From: Phascolarctobacterium sp.
GTDB taxonomy: Bacteria > Bacillota > Negativicutes > Acidaminococcales > Acidaminococcaceae
Assembly: GCA_017452325.1 (NCBI GenBank)
Contig: JAFTMR010000073.1
Span: forward strand, 1 to 49,621
DNA: 49,621 nt
Reading direction: 5' to 3'
Positions within the stretch are counted from its first letter, which is position 1; every line of letters begins with the position of its first letter. A model generated the notes under the pieces. The model had not been told where the DNA came from. It saw nothing but the letters and a program-made list of their open reading frames with translations, and made no database searches. Below are positions 25,519 through 34,539 of this stretch, piece after piece. Position numbers and translations under genes: made by a program.

Positions 25519-26211
25519 ATGAAATACATCTTCTGGGATATAGACGGAACTCTACTCTTGACCGGCGGTGCCGGCGTCATGGCAATGATTGACGTCATTA
25601 AGGAACATTATTTTTTGAAAGACTTTAAATTTGAACAGACCCTTGCCGGTAGAACGGACTCTGACATTATCAGAGGCGCTGTTCTACAAATCAAAGGCAA
25701 GTTTAATGCAGCAGACGCAGCCAATCTGCTCATCCGTTACCATATGGCATTGCCCAAATTCTTACCCCAATGCTTTGGCAGTCTGCTCTACAATGTGGAA
25801 GAAACCCTGAAATTTTTTGATGACCCTGCTCATGGCTACAAGAACTGCCTGCTTACAGGCAACACTAAAACCGGAGCCAAGCTCAAACTTGCTCACTATG
25901 GTATTGAACAGTATTTTGATTTCAATCGCAGTGCCTTCGGAGAAATGAGTGAAAACAGGGAACAGCTGGCAAAAATTCTTTGGCAACGCTTCTACAATGT
26001 TGACCCTACCATCACTCCCGACCAATTTATTTTTGTAGGTGATACTCCCAATGATGTACGCTGTGCCAACGCTATTAATGCCAAATGTCTAATCGTACTC
26101 AACGGCTCTAGCTACGACCGCGCAGATTTCGAGCAAGTTAAGCCTTGGAAGATTATCGAGCATCTTCCTGATGACCCCCAAGAATTAAAAGCTCTCTTTG
26201 ATGAAGCATAG
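25519..26211 (+). CDS. HAD-superfamily hydrolase
   Basis: About 230 residues from the ATG at 25519 (AAAGGA nine bases upstream); another in-frame ATG at 25501 is possible. HAD motifs: I, FWDIDGTLLLTGGAG with both catalytic Asp residues; II, CLLTGNTK; IV, FIFVGDTPNDVRCAN. The alpha-helical cap between motifs I and II suggests a phosphatase of the phosphoglycolate-phosphatase type. The substrate is not identifiable. It overlaps nothing and is followed closely by the pentapeptide-repeat gene. Confidence 0.85.
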   Translation: MKYIFWDIDGTLLLTGGAGVMAMIDVIKEHYFLKDFKFEQTLAGRTDSDIIRGAVLQIKGKFNAADAANLLIRYHMALPKFLPQCFGSLLYNVEETLKFFDDPAHGYKNCLLTGNTKTGAKLKLAHYGIEQYFDFNRSAFGEMSENREQLAKILWQRFYNVDPTITPDQFIFVGDTPNDVRCANAINAKCLIVLNGSSYDRADFEQVKPWKIIEHLPDDPQELKALFDEA

Positions 26212-26224
26212 AAAGTGTGAAAAT

Positions 26225-26959
26225 ATGAAACGACTCTTTATTTTAGGTGTCTGCCTTTGCCTGAGCAGTACCGCTTTTGCCTACAGCAACGAAGATCTGG
26301 CAAAGGTGCAAGCAGGTGGTAACTGCGTAGGTGGTGACCTCTCCGGTGCAGACCTGTCCGGCTTAGATCTGTCCGAGCGCGACTTTACAGGCACCAAGTT
26401 TAACCAAGCTCGCCTGATTGGCACAAACTTTAATAACGCTCTTCTCAATGATGCAGTTTTTGACAATGCTCTTATGAACAATGCCACCTTCCGTAGTGCA
26501 GATATTACTGGAGCAAGCTTTAAGTATGCTTACGCAGGCAGTGCAGATTTTACCAATGCAGATTTAAGTGCCAGCAATTTTTACCGCGCACAGCTTGGCT
26601 CTGCTAAATTTCTGAACACCAAGCTTCAACATCTCCAGGGTCAGGAAGCCTCTATGGACAGCATCATCGCAGATTACGCAGACTTCAGTAATGCCAACCT
26701 TCCCTACAGCTGGATGTACAAAGCACAACTGAAAAACTCCTGCTTTACTAATGCGAACCTTTACAGTGCCAAGATGCAGCACTCCGATTTAACCGATGCA
26801 GATATGAGCAGTGCCAAGATGGGTAAAACTATTTTGCGCAGTGCCATTTTAGCCAATACTAAATTCAACGCAGCAGTTCTGGATAATGCAGACCTACGCT
26901 ACGCAGATCTGACCTATACTGAGTTCGGCACTGCAACCAAGGTCAATGTAAAGTTCTAA
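26225..26959 (+). CDS. Secreted pentapeptide-repeat protein
   Basis: 244 residues from the ATG at 26225. A signal peptide is clear (MKRLFILGVCLCLSSTAFA, cleavage after AFA). The rest is a right-handed beta-helix of pentapeptide repeats of A(D/N)LxX type (for example GGDLSGADLSGLDLSERDF and DADMSSAKMGKTILRSAIL). It should be exported to the periplasm. Such proteins range from scaffold-like to topoisomerase-protecting; no Qnr-like context is present and no specific role can be given. The upstream ribosome-binding site is weak and it may be translated with the HAD gene, whose stop is 13 bases upstream. Confidence 0.85.
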   Translation: MKRLFILGVCLCLSSTAFAYSNEDLAKVQAGGNCVGGDLSGADLSGLDLSERDFTGTKFNQARLIGTNFNNALLNDAVFDNALMNNATFRSADITGASFKYAYAGSADFTNADLSASNFYRAQLGSAKFLNTKLQHLQGQEASMDSIIADYADFSNANLPYSWMYKAQLKNSCFTNANLYSAKMQHSDLTDADMSSAKMGKTILRSAILANTKFNAAVLDNADLRYADLTYTEFGTATKVNVKF

Positions 26960-26989
26960 GCTTTTCCAAAATCTTATCCTAAACACACA

Positions 26990-27022
26990 AAGCGCCCTCG
27001 CTTTCGCGAGAGCGCTTTTTTA
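26990..27022. terminator. Terminator between the pentapeptide-repeat gene and rpe
   Basis: GC-rich hairpin AAGCGC-CTCGC / GCGAG-AGCGCTT with loop TTTC-type and a run of six T on the plus strand. In the minus direction the tail is TTTGTGTG, so it may also slow transcription coming from rpe. Confidence 0.85.
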
Positions 27023-27026
27023 TTAG

Positions 27027-27668
27027 TTATCTCAAACTTTCAATGGCAGCTTTAACATCTTGGGCGCCATATACATAGGAGCCTGCTACCAGAATATTCG
27101 CACCTGCTTCTTTTACCAGTACCGCAGTCTTGTCATTTATACCGCCATCTACTTGGATATCAACATCAAGACCGGCATCAGTAATCATCTTACGCAAGCG
27201 TGCAACTTTAGGAACCATGCTTTCGATAAAGGATTGTCCACCAAAACCGGGGTTAACAGTCATCAGAAGAACCATGTCAACATAGGGCAGGATTTCCTCT
27301 ACGGTAGAAAGCGGTGTCGCAGGGTTCAGAGCTACGCCTGCTTTCATACCCTCGCCTTTAATTTGTTGAATGCAACGGTGCAAATGCTTGGTTGTCTCCA
27401 CGTGTACAACCATTTGGTCTGCGCCTGCTGCTTTGAAGTCCGCAATATATTTTTCAGGATTCTCTACCATCAGGTGGCAATCAAAGAACATTTCTGTAGT
27501 TTTACGAATGCATTTTACTACAGGTGCACCAAAGGTAAGGTTAGGTACAAACTGACCATCCATTACGTCAATATGTACCCAGTCTGCACCGGCAACTTCA
27601 ATTTTTTTAATTTCGTCTGCCAAAAAAGCAAAGTCAGCGGACAAAATGGAAGGAGCAATTTTTACCAT
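27027..27668 (-). CDS. rpe: Ribulose-phosphate 3-epimerase
   Basis: 213 residues, TIM barrel. Interconverts ribulose-5-phosphate and xylulose-5-phosphate in the pentose phosphate pathway. Marks: IAPSILSADFAFL, HIDVMDGQFVPNLTFG with the metal-binding His and Asp, VNPGFGGQSFI and VDGGINDKT. Overlaps rsgA by seven bases; last gene of the long priA-to-rpe series. Confidence 0.97.
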   Translation of the reverse strand: MVKIAPSILSADFAFLADEIKKIEVAGADWVHIDVMDGQFVPNLTFGAPVVKCIRKTTEMFFDCHLMVENPEKYIADFKAAGADQMVVHVETTKHLHRCIQQIKGEGMKAGVALNPATPLSTVEEILPYVDMVLLMTVNPGFGGQSFIESMVPKVARLRKMITDAGLDVDIQVDGGINDKTAVLVKEAGANILVAGSYVYGAQDVKAAIESLR

Positions 27669-28555
27669 AAGCGTTTACCCTCTTTCTCTTTAATTTCTTT
27701 TATTTCCTGAAGTATATCCAAATAAGATTGATAGCGACTGGCAGCAATCTCGCCATTTGCTACTGCTTCCTTTACACCACAAACAGGCTCGTGGGTGTGG
27801 TTGCAGGGACAGAACTTACAGCCGTCCTCATAGCTTGCAAATTCCCGGAAGCAATCTACTAAATTCTTTTCGTCAAAGTCTTCAAAAAGCAAATTACCAA
27901 AGCCCGGAGTATCTGCAATATAGCCTTCGTCAAAGGGTAATAGTTGTGCGTAACGGGTAGTGTGCTTGCCTCTACCAATCTTCTCACTTACTTCACCCGT
28001 CCTCAGCTCGACGGTACTATCAATGGCGTTAATCGTAGAAGACTTCCCTACGCCCGAAGGTCCACCAAAAGCACAAATCTTGCCACGCAATCTCGTGCGC
28101 AGGGGCTCCAGCCCCTCCCCATTATCAGCAGAGATGGCATAAACCTCATAACCAATTCTTTCGTAGGTTGCCTTAACTTCTTCAAGCAATCCCTCAGGCG
28201 CGATGTCCTTTTTGTTCAGTACTAAAATTGCCGGAATCTTCGCCAGCTCTGCCAAAGCAAAAAGCTTATCTGCTAACAAGTAACTAAAATCTGGTGAAGC
28301 ACAGGCAAAGGTTACAACTAGCAAGTCAAGATTGGCAATGGTGGGACGTAACAGGAAGTTCTTACGGGGCAAAACCTTTTTAATCATGCCTTCGTCCTTC
28401 TCGCCCAACTGGAAGCTTACCATATCCCCCGTCGCCAAGGAAAAACGATTCTGCTTCATCTTCCCCTTAACCTTACAAGTGTAGATTTTATCTTCCACAC
28501 TTACATAGTAGTAACCATTATAATTCTTTAATACTCTTCCTTGTAATTCACTCAC
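27662..28555 (-). CDS. rsgA: Ribosome small-subunit GTPase RsgA
   Basis: 297 residues, GTG start overlapping the prkC stop. A circularly permuted GTPase that matures the 30S subunit. N-terminal OB domain, G4 VLNKKDI before G1 GGPSGVGKSSTINA, then DTPGFG, and the C-terminal zinc site (CKFCPCNHTHEPVC). Order kinase-RsgA is common in Firmicutes, and RsgA is a known substrate of PASTA kinases in other species. Confidence 0.95.
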   Translation of the reverse strand: MSELQGRVLKNYNGYYYVSVEDKIYTCKVKGKMKQNRFSLATGDMVSFQLGEKDEGMIKKVLPRKNFLLRPTIANLDLLVVTFACASPDFSYLLADKLFALAELAKIPAILVLNKKDIAPEGLLEEVKATYERIGYEVYAISADNGEGLEPLRTRLRGKICAFGGPSGVGKSSTINAIDSTVELRTGEVSEKIGRGKHTTRYAQLLPFDEGYIADTPGFGNLLFEDFDEKNLVDCFREFASYEDGCKFCPCNHTHEPVCGVKEAVANGEIAASRYQSYLDILQEIKEIKEKEGKRLW

Positions 28556-30573
28556 AGAGATTTATCCTCAATCAAGCTTCCGTCAGCATATACCTTAATT
28601 CTTGCGTTGCCAACAATTTCTTTTTTCTTGCGAATATTATCGCCAATCTTGCGTTTGCCGCTGAACACAAGGTCTCTTCCCTTGTCGTCCACAACGTAAA
28701 TCTGTAGCTCGTATTTTCTATCTTTATTTTTTTTCAGATAGTTGGAGTACAGCTCGTTCTTTCTTTTTTCGTTTTCGGCTTCTTTCTTCTTATCCTTATC
28801 GTAGGTATCAATATAGCCTACCAGTTTTTCCACACTAAGGGTAAAGTCAACATAAACATCCTTGGGTTTGCTTGCTTCACCGTCAGAAACAGTCAAGTCA
28901 ACCTTTTCAAACTCTACAATTTTTTGACCAGCCATCGGAGTTGTAGATACAACAGTATCCTTAGCAGGTCTATCTTCAACGTAGCGCACTTCGCCCAAGC
29001 GTAAGCCTGCTTCTTTCAAAAGCTTTTCAGCTTCCTTAACCTTCTTGCCTACCAAGTTAGGAACAGGTCTGTCGCCTTCGTTGATTACCAAGTTGATCTT
29101 GCTGCCTTTGGGAAGCTTGCTTGCTCCCTTGGGCTGTTGACTTAAAACAGTGCCTATAATTTCCGTACGCACATATTTTCTACTAACCTCACCCACTTCA
29201 AAGCCCGCGTATTCAATAAAACGTTTGGCTTTTTCCAGGCTCATAGTACGTACTTCGGGAACACTTTTCAGCTCTGCACCCTTGCTTACAACCAAAAGCA
29301 CCTTGCTGCCTTCCTTACGCTCCTCGCCGGCAGCCGGAGTTTGCTTCATAACAGTACCCGGCTGTACATTCTCTCCAAAACCTTCTTCCAAATCCACAAT
29401 AAATTTCTGTGCTTCCAAAAGATTTTGGGCCTCAACCACTGTCATCTTCAAAACATTGGGTACCTTTACTACAGCGCGGTTACTGCCAAATATAAAGTTA
29501 GCAACCAAGGAAGCCAGCACCACAACCGCTGTAGCTAGAATCATAATACCATTTATGCCTAATTTCTTCTTAGTTTTTCTTTTTCTCGCCATCTCATCCT
29601 CACCCAAGGGAGTATCATTGCCAAAGGCTTCCTTATAGGAACGTACCGGCTGCATAATCATGGTTGCACCATCTGCTTCCGTTTCGCTAAGGCGCGGTTC
29701 CGTAGGAATGGCAATAGTCATTTCCTTCATATAATCATTACTACTAAAGGGGAACAGCTGCATCTTCAAATCCAGCAAATCACGACGCAAAGCACCTGCA
29801 TTACGATATCTATCCGCAGGGTTCTTCGCTAATGCTTTATCCAAAATTTCCTGCAAACCCGCAGGTACCTCTGCCAAATAGTCGCTCAAGGGAGGAACCT
29901 GTTTCTCCGCATGCATCATGGCAACTGCTACCGCAGTATTACCATCAAAGGGAACTCTACCGGTAAGCATCTCAAAAAGCACTACGCCTAAGGAATACAC
30001 GTCACTGCTGGCAGTAACTTGTCCGCCGGTCGCCTGCTCCGGAGAAAGATAATGTACAGACCCCATAACCGTAGAAGTGTAGACCATAGTCTGATTACTC
30101 ACCATCTTAGCAATACCAAAATCCGCAATCTTAGGATTCAAATTTTTATCAATCAAAATATTTTGAGGCTTGATATCGCAGTGGATAACGTTTCTACTAT
30201 GAGCATGCTGTAGGGCATCCGCAAGTCGCACTCCTATTTCCAGCACTGCATTCAGAGAAAGTCTATTGCTTTGCAGATAGTCTTTCAACGTAATGCCTTC
30301 TACATATTCCATAACTATGTACTGTTTATCGCCCTCGGAAACTACATCATAAATATTGATGATGAAGGGATGTACCAGCTTCGCCGCAGATTTTGCTTCT
30401 CTGCGGAACTGTTCTAACAGCGCCTTATCTGCTACGAACTGATCTCGTAGCATTTTAATTGCCACATAACGATCAAGCAGAAGGTCATGGGCAAGATAAA
30501 CCTCTGCCATTCCTCCCTGACCAATGTTTTGGAGGATTTCATAACGTCTATTCAATATGGTTTTTTCTTCCAT
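28552..30573 (-). CDS. prkC: PASTA-domain Ser/Thr protein kinase (PrkC/Stk1)
   Basis: About 673 residues from the ATG at 30573, with GGAGG nine bases upstream (an ATG at 30582 overlaps that site). Hanks-type kinase at the N-terminus: GQGGMAEVYLA, AIKML Lys, HCDIKPQNIL (HCD in place of HRD) and DFGIAKM. A single membrane helix follows (IMILATAVVVLASLVANFIFG, about 345-365), then three extracellular PASTA repeats (KVPNVLKMTVVEAQNLL, SVPEVRTMSLEKAKRFIEYA, PVPNLVGKKVKEAEKLL) and a basic C-terminal extension. PASTA repeats sense peptidoglycan fragments. Paired with the phosphatase upstream. Confidence 0.95.
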   Translation of the reverse strand: MEEKTILNRRYEILQNIGQGGMAEVYLAHDLLLDRYVAIKMLRDQFVADKALLEQFRREAKSAAKLVHPFIINIYDVVSEGDKQYIVMEYVEGITLKDYLQSNRLSLNAVLEIGVRLADALQHAHSRNVIHCDIKPQNILIDKNLNPKIADFGIAKMVSNQTMVYTSTVMGSVHYLSPEQATGGQVTASSDVYSLGVVLFEMLTGRVPFDGNTAVAVAMMHAEKQVPPLSDYLAEVPAGLQEILDKALAKNPADRYRNAGALRRDLLDLKMQLFPFSSNDYMKEMTIAIPTEPRLSETEADGATMIMQPVRSYKEAFGNDTPLGEDEMARKRKTKKKLGINGIMILATAVVVLASLVANFIFGSNRAVVKVPNVLKMTVVEAQNLLEAQKFIVDLEEGFGENVQPGTVMKQTPAAGEERKEGSKVLLVVSKGAELKSVPEVRTMSLEKAKRFIEYAGFEVGEVSRKYVRTEIIGTVLSQQPKGASKLPKGSKINLVINEGDRPVPNLVGKKVKEAEKLLKEAGLRLGEVRYVEDRPAKDTVVSTTPMAGQKIVEFEKVDLTVSDGEASKPKDVYVDFTLSVEKLVGYIDTYDKDKKKEAENEKRKNELYSNYLKKNKDRKYELQIYVVDDKGRDLVFSGKRKIGDNIRKKKEIVGNARIKVYADGSLIEDKSL

Positions 30574-30574
30574 C

Positions 30575-31300
30575 TTATTCATCCTCCTCTACAGCAATCA
30601 TAATTAAACTTATATTGTCCTTGCCACCATTATCAAGGGATTGCTCCATTAAATTGGTAGCAGCATCTTCAAAATCAGTTGCTTCCAGAATGTTAGCTAT
30701 CTCAACATCCCGAAGCATATCGGAAAGTCCATCACTGCACAGGAGAAGTATATCCCCCTGCTCCAAGGCAAAGTGGACAGTGTCAGTATTAACCTCTTCT
30801 TCCACTCCCAAAGCCTGCAAAAGCATATTGCGTTTGGGATGGTTAAAGGCTTCATTATCGGTAATCTTTCCTTGGGCAAGTAAATCTGCCACATAGGAAT
30901 GGTCCTTGGTAATCTGGCTTAGAGTTTTGTTACGATAAAGGTACAGCCTACTATCACCCACATGTGCAGCGTAAGCAGTGTTATCCCCCGGCAGATACAA
31001 GGCTGTCAAAGTTGTACCCATGCCATTGTAAGCATTATTCTTCTGCGCCATTTTATGGGTGTGAGTATTTGCCTTAGCAAAAGCCTCCCGTAGCACCTCC
31101 ACAGGATTGCCCACCTGACCATGACGCAGTTCGTAAGTTGCTGCTTCAAAGGCCTTCAAGGTTTCGCGGCTTGCCACCTCACCTGCTCTATACCCTCCCA
31201 TACCGTCAGCAACAGCAAAGAGAAAAGGCTCACGCACCAGTAAGCTATCTTCATTATTATTTCTGACCATACCCACATGGGTCTTGCTAATAACTTTCAT
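30575..31300 (-). CDS. prpC: PP2C-type Ser/Thr protein phosphatase (PrpC/Stp1)
   Basis: 241 residues from the ATG at 31300 (AAGGA ten bases upstream); the start lies just after the rlmN stop. Metal-binding motifs of the family: RNNNEDS, VADGMGGYRAGEVAS, LLCSDGLSDML and GGKDNISLIM. It dephosphorylates PrkC and its substrates. The stop overlaps the prkC ribosome-binding region. Confidence 0.95.
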   Translation of the reverse strand: MKVISKTHVGMVRNNNEDSLLVREPFLFAVADGMGGYRAGEVASRETLKAFEAATYELRHGQVGNPVEVLREAFAKANTHTHKMAQKNNAYNGMGTTLTALYLPGDNTAYAAHVGDSRLYLYRNKTLSQITKDHSYVADLLAQGKITDNEAFNHPKRNMLLQALGVEEEVNTDTVHFALEQGDILLLCSDGLSDMLRDVEIANILEATDFEDAATNLMEQSLDNGGKDNISLIMIAVEEDE

Positions 31301-31301
31301 C

Positions 31302-32360
31302 TTAGTTTTTTCCTTGCTCCTTGGCAAACTTAGCACGCAGCTGTCCGCAGGCAGCGTCAATATCCTTGCCCATTTCCTTGCGCACAGTAGCGTTCACTTT
31401 ATTTTTTTGCAGTACCTTTACAAAACGCTCAATGGCATTCTTGCTAGGACGTTCAAAGCCCTTTTCAGGTACGGGGTTAGCGGGAATAAGATTTACTGTA
31501 GCGTGCTTATAGCGCAGGAAGTTACTTAAAAGCTCTGCGTCCTGCACGCTGTCATTTTTATCCTTAATCAAAATATATTCGTAGGTAACCTGTCTACCGC
31601 CAGCTTCGCTGTAGCCTTCGGCAGCAGTGATAACATCCACAAAATTAAAGCCTTTATTGACTGGCATCAGCTCTGTACGCAGCTCGTTCTTTACTGCGTG
31701 AAGGCTGATTGCTAAATTGATAGGCTTGCCCTCAGCTTTAAGCTTTTCAATACCAGGAATGATACCGCAGGTAGAAATGGTCATATTACGATAGCTCATA
31801 AAGCTGGTGTCCTCACGATGGAGGAAATCCAAGGCACCCAGTACGCTGTCAAAATTAAGCATAGGTTCACCGCTACCCATAACAACCACGCGGCTAACCA
31901 TCTTACCGGTAGCACGCAGGCGTTCATTAAAGAGGTAAATCTGCACGATAATTTCCGCTGCAGTAAGATTGCGCACGCAACCATTCAAACCGCTGGCACA
32001 AAAGGCGCAATGCATATCACAGCCAACTTGACTGGAAACGCACACGCTATAGCCATAATCGTGGTGCATCAAAACAGTTTCCACAGAATTACCGTCAGGA
32101 AAAGCAATGAGCAGCTTGCTGGTCATCCCGTCGCTGGAGTTTTGCTCACGCAAAATTTTAAGTTCACGAGGCAGTACGGTAAAGTTTTCTTCCATTATAT
32201 TGATATCTGCCTTACTCAGATTATGCATTTCTGCAAAATCAAAGACGGACTTTTGATACATCCATTGGAAGACTTGCTTCGCACGAAACTTTTTCAAGCC
32301 GATGGCAACAAACTTTTCCTGCAATTCTTCTATTGTTAAACCAAAGATATCTTGTTTCAT
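31302..32360 (-). CDS. rlmN: Dual-specificity 23S rRNA / tRNA adenine C2 methyltransferase RlmN
   Basis: 352 residues. Radical-SAM enzyme methylating A2503 of 23S rRNA and A37 of some tRNAs. The cluster motif CDMHCAFC is seen after QVGCD, with MGSGEPMLN and NLAISLHAVKNELR; the C-terminal Cys (DAACGQLR) is the second catalytic cysteine. One base separates it from the prpC start. A tandem-hairpin repeat lies in its upstream region. Confidence 0.96.
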   Translation of the reverse strand: MKQDIFGLTIEELQEKFVAIGLKKFRAKQVFQWMYQKSVFDFAEMHNLSKADINIMEENFTVLPRELKILREQNSSDGMTSKLLIAFPDGNSVETVLMHHDYGYSVCVSSQVGCDMHCAFCASGLNGCVRNLTAAEIIVQIYLFNERLRATGKMVSRVVVMGSGEPMLNFDSVLGALDFLHREDTSFMSYRNMTISTCGIIPGIEKLKAEGKPINLAISLHAVKNELRTELMPVNKGFNFVDVITAAEGYSEAGGRQVTYEYILIKDKNDSVQDAELLSNFLRYKHATVNLIPANPVPEKGFERPSKNAIERFVKVLQKNKVNATVRKEMGKDIDAACGQLRAKFAKEQGKN

Positions 32361-32370
32361 GTAATTCCTC

Positions 32371-32405
32371 AGTCAGCTACGCTGACAGCTCCCGCACGAG
32401 GGAGC
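32371..32405. repeat. Tandem-hairpin intergenic repeat upstream of rlmN
   Basis: Two hairpins in series: GTCAGC-TAC-GCTGAC and GCTCCC-GCACGA-GGGAGC, the pattern of a widespread Firmicutes intergenic repeat (GGCTCCC...GGGAGCTGTC...GCTGACTGAGG). Degenerate relatives lie at 12338-12376, 13484-13514 and 36033-36080. It sits between rsmB and rlmN and could affect the mRNA. Confidence 0.6.
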
Positions 32406-32411
32406 CTTCTT

Positions 32412-33758
32412 TTATTTCTTCTTCAACTTACAAATATAGAACCCATCTACATTATCAACTTGGGGCAGGAGCTGCAGTTCCTCAACCAATTCGCCAGTCA
32501 GCGGGTGCGGGAAAGGTTCAATGTACCAATCAGGGTTCGCCGCCAAAAATTCCTGTACCAAGTAATGGTTCTCTGCCTGCTCGATGGTACAGGTGCTATA
32601 CACCAAGGTACCACCTGCTTTTACATAGCGAGCAGCGTTGTTCAAAATTTTTAATTGCAGTGGCGGGAAGATTTTTAAATCGTTCCTAGTCTTACGCCAA
32701 CGGGCTTCCGCACGACGACGCAACACCCCCATACCGGAACAGGGCGCGTCAACCAGCACTTTATCTGCTTTGCCTTCCCAAGCTTCTACAAATTGAGTGG
32801 CGTCTTGGATTTGCGCCTTAATTATCTTAATGCCCAAACGGGCAGCGTTTTCTTCAATAAGTTTTATTTTATGCTCGTGTACGTCACCGGCGTAAATAAT
32901 GCCTTCATTTTGCATCAGCTGCGCCAAATGAGTAGTCTTACCGCCGGGAGCACTGCACATATCAATTACGGTCTCCCCTGCTCGCGGAGCAAGCACTGCA
33001 CCTACAAGCATACTGCTTTCGTCCTGCACATAAAAGGCATTGTGCAAATTAGCAAAGACCTCGCTTAATGCAGGAAGCTTGTCGCAAACGATACCATCCG
33101 CACTCCATTTAGAAGTACGCACCTCCGCACCAGCCTTAGTTAATTCAGCCACCAGCTTATCGCGGGTAGTAACCAAGGTATTTACACGTAGGCAGACGGG
33201 GGCGGGAGTATTGTCAAAAGCACATAAGGCTTCCGTTGCTTCCCGTCCGTAATTTTTCAGCCACTTCTTTACCAACCAACGAGGGTGGTACATTTTTAAA
33301 GACAAATAATCGGCAGCTTCCTTTTCACTATCTGGCAAAGTGAAGCTGTCTTTTTTACGCAGTAAACCACGCAATACACCATTCACAAATTTGGCAGTGC
33401 CTTCATGGCTAAAAAGGCGCGCCAAATTAACGGCTTCGTTACAAGCCGCGGAATCAGGAATCTTATCCATATATAAAAGCTGGTACACGCTTACACGCAA
33501 AATATTCAAAACCAGCTTATCAATCTTTTCCAAAGGGCGGGTCACACATTGTGCCAAATACCAATCAATGGTTCCCACAGCCTTCACCGTACCATAAACC
33601 AGCTCCGTCAGCAAACGACGGTCCATATCCTTTAGTGAATTGCTGCGCAAAAACTTATTCACTGCGATATTGGTATATGCACCCTCGCCCAAAACCTGCT
33701 GCAAAATTTCTACAGCACCGCTACGGGCAGTAGCAGTTTTCTTCTCAATTTTTGCCAT
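32412..33758 (-). CDS. rsmB: 16S rRNA cytosine-967 C5-methyltransferase
   Basis: About 448 residues from the ATG at 33758, with GAGG six bases upstream (a longer start at 33773 is less likely). N-terminal NusB-like RNA-binding domain, then the RsmB/Fmu methyltransferase: DMCSAPGGKTTHLAQL, DAPCSGMGVLRRR and STCTIEQAEN (the two catalytic Cys). It overlaps the DUF116 gene by 14 bases. Confidence 0.95.
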   Translation of the reverse strand: MAKIEKKTATARSGAVEILQQVLGEGAYTNIAVNKFLRSNSLKDMDRRLLTELVYGTVKAVGTIDWYLAQCVTRPLEKIDKLVLNILRVSVYQLLYMDKIPDSAACNEAVNLARLFSHEGTAKFVNGVLRGLLRKKDSFTLPDSEKEAADYLSLKMYHPRWLVKKWLKNYGREATEALCAFDNTPAPVCLRVNTLVTTRDKLVAELTKAGAEVRTSKWSADGIVCDKLPALSEVFANLHNAFYVQDESSMLVGAVLAPRAGETVIDMCSAPGGKTTHLAQLMQNEGIIYAGDVHEHKIKLIEENAARLGIKIIKAQIQDATQFVEAWEGKADKVLVDAPCSGMGVLRRRAEARWRKTRNDLKIFPPLQLKILNNAARYVKAGGTLVYSTCTIEQAENHYLVQEFLAANPDWYIEPFPHPLTGELVEELQLLPQVDNVDGFYICKLKKK

Positions 33759-34530
33759 TAGCTTCCTCTTCATCTAAAAATGCTAAAATAGCAGCTTCCA
33801 ATTTCTTTTTATCCACACGCGTATTAAAGCAGGGTCCAAAGGGACGCTCGTTTAACACACCCAAAACAGGCAGGGGGAATACATCTTGAATACCGCTGGT
33901 CAAATCGCGCTCGCAGGCAACAGCAACAATAGCCTTCGGTCTCGCCTGCATTACCATTTGGCGCGCCAAGGTACCGCCTGTAGCAACCGCCAGCTTACAG
34001 CCGTACTTATGCGCCAGCTCTAACATATCACCAACACTACAAGCTCCACATTGCTTACAGTTTTCTACATTGCGGGTAATCTTGTGGACACAGGTATCTC
34101 TTTGAATACAATGGGGTGTTAAAATTAAAATACGTTCTGCCGGAACTTTAAGCTTGTGCTGCATTACCAGATTATTGCTAACCTCGATAAAGGACTGCTC
34201 AATTTTGACGCGGGGAATATTAAAAATCCTGCCCAATACTACGGCGAAAGGAAAGAGAATATTGATTGCCTTCCACGCCCAAAAATACAATAGTTTAAAA
34301 ATGGAAATCCCCAGAAGCGCCATGACAATACCCACAACGCCCGTCATCAGTGCTAAAGCAATGAAAGCACCAATAACGCCCATAATCTTGGGCAAGAGAT
34401 GGTGAACCTGCTCCAAGCCGGGAACAGTTACCTTCCAGACAACGTAAATCATGAGCGCACCCAACAACGCACTAAAAGAAGTGAGGGCCATAAATATTCG
34501 TTTCTTCGGTTTAAAAATAATTTCTTCCAT
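33745..34530 (-). CDS. DUF116 membrane protein
   Basis: 261 residues. Two hydrophobic helices near the N-terminus, then a cytoplasmic domain with cysteines reading TPHCIQRDTC and CKQCGACSVGDML, like a metal or Fe-S site, and the family segment VAVACERDLTSG. DUF116 genes regularly lie between fmt and rsmB in Firmicutes; function unknown. Position suggests a link to translation or envelope but nothing more can be said. Confidence 0.88.
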   Translation of the reverse strand: MEEIIFKPKKRIFMALTSFSALLGALMIYVVWKVTVPGLEQVHHLLPKIMGVIGAFIALALMTGVVGIVMALLGISIFKLLYFWAWKAINILFPFAVVLGRIFNIPRVKIEQSFIEVSNNLVMQHKLKVPAERILILTPHCIQRDTCVHKITRNVENCKQCGACSVGDMLELAHKYGCKLAVATGGTLARQMVMQARPKAIVAVACERDLTSGIQDVFPLPVLGVLNERPFGPCFNTRVDKKKLEAAILAFLDEEEANGKN

Positions 34531-34539
34531 TATATATGG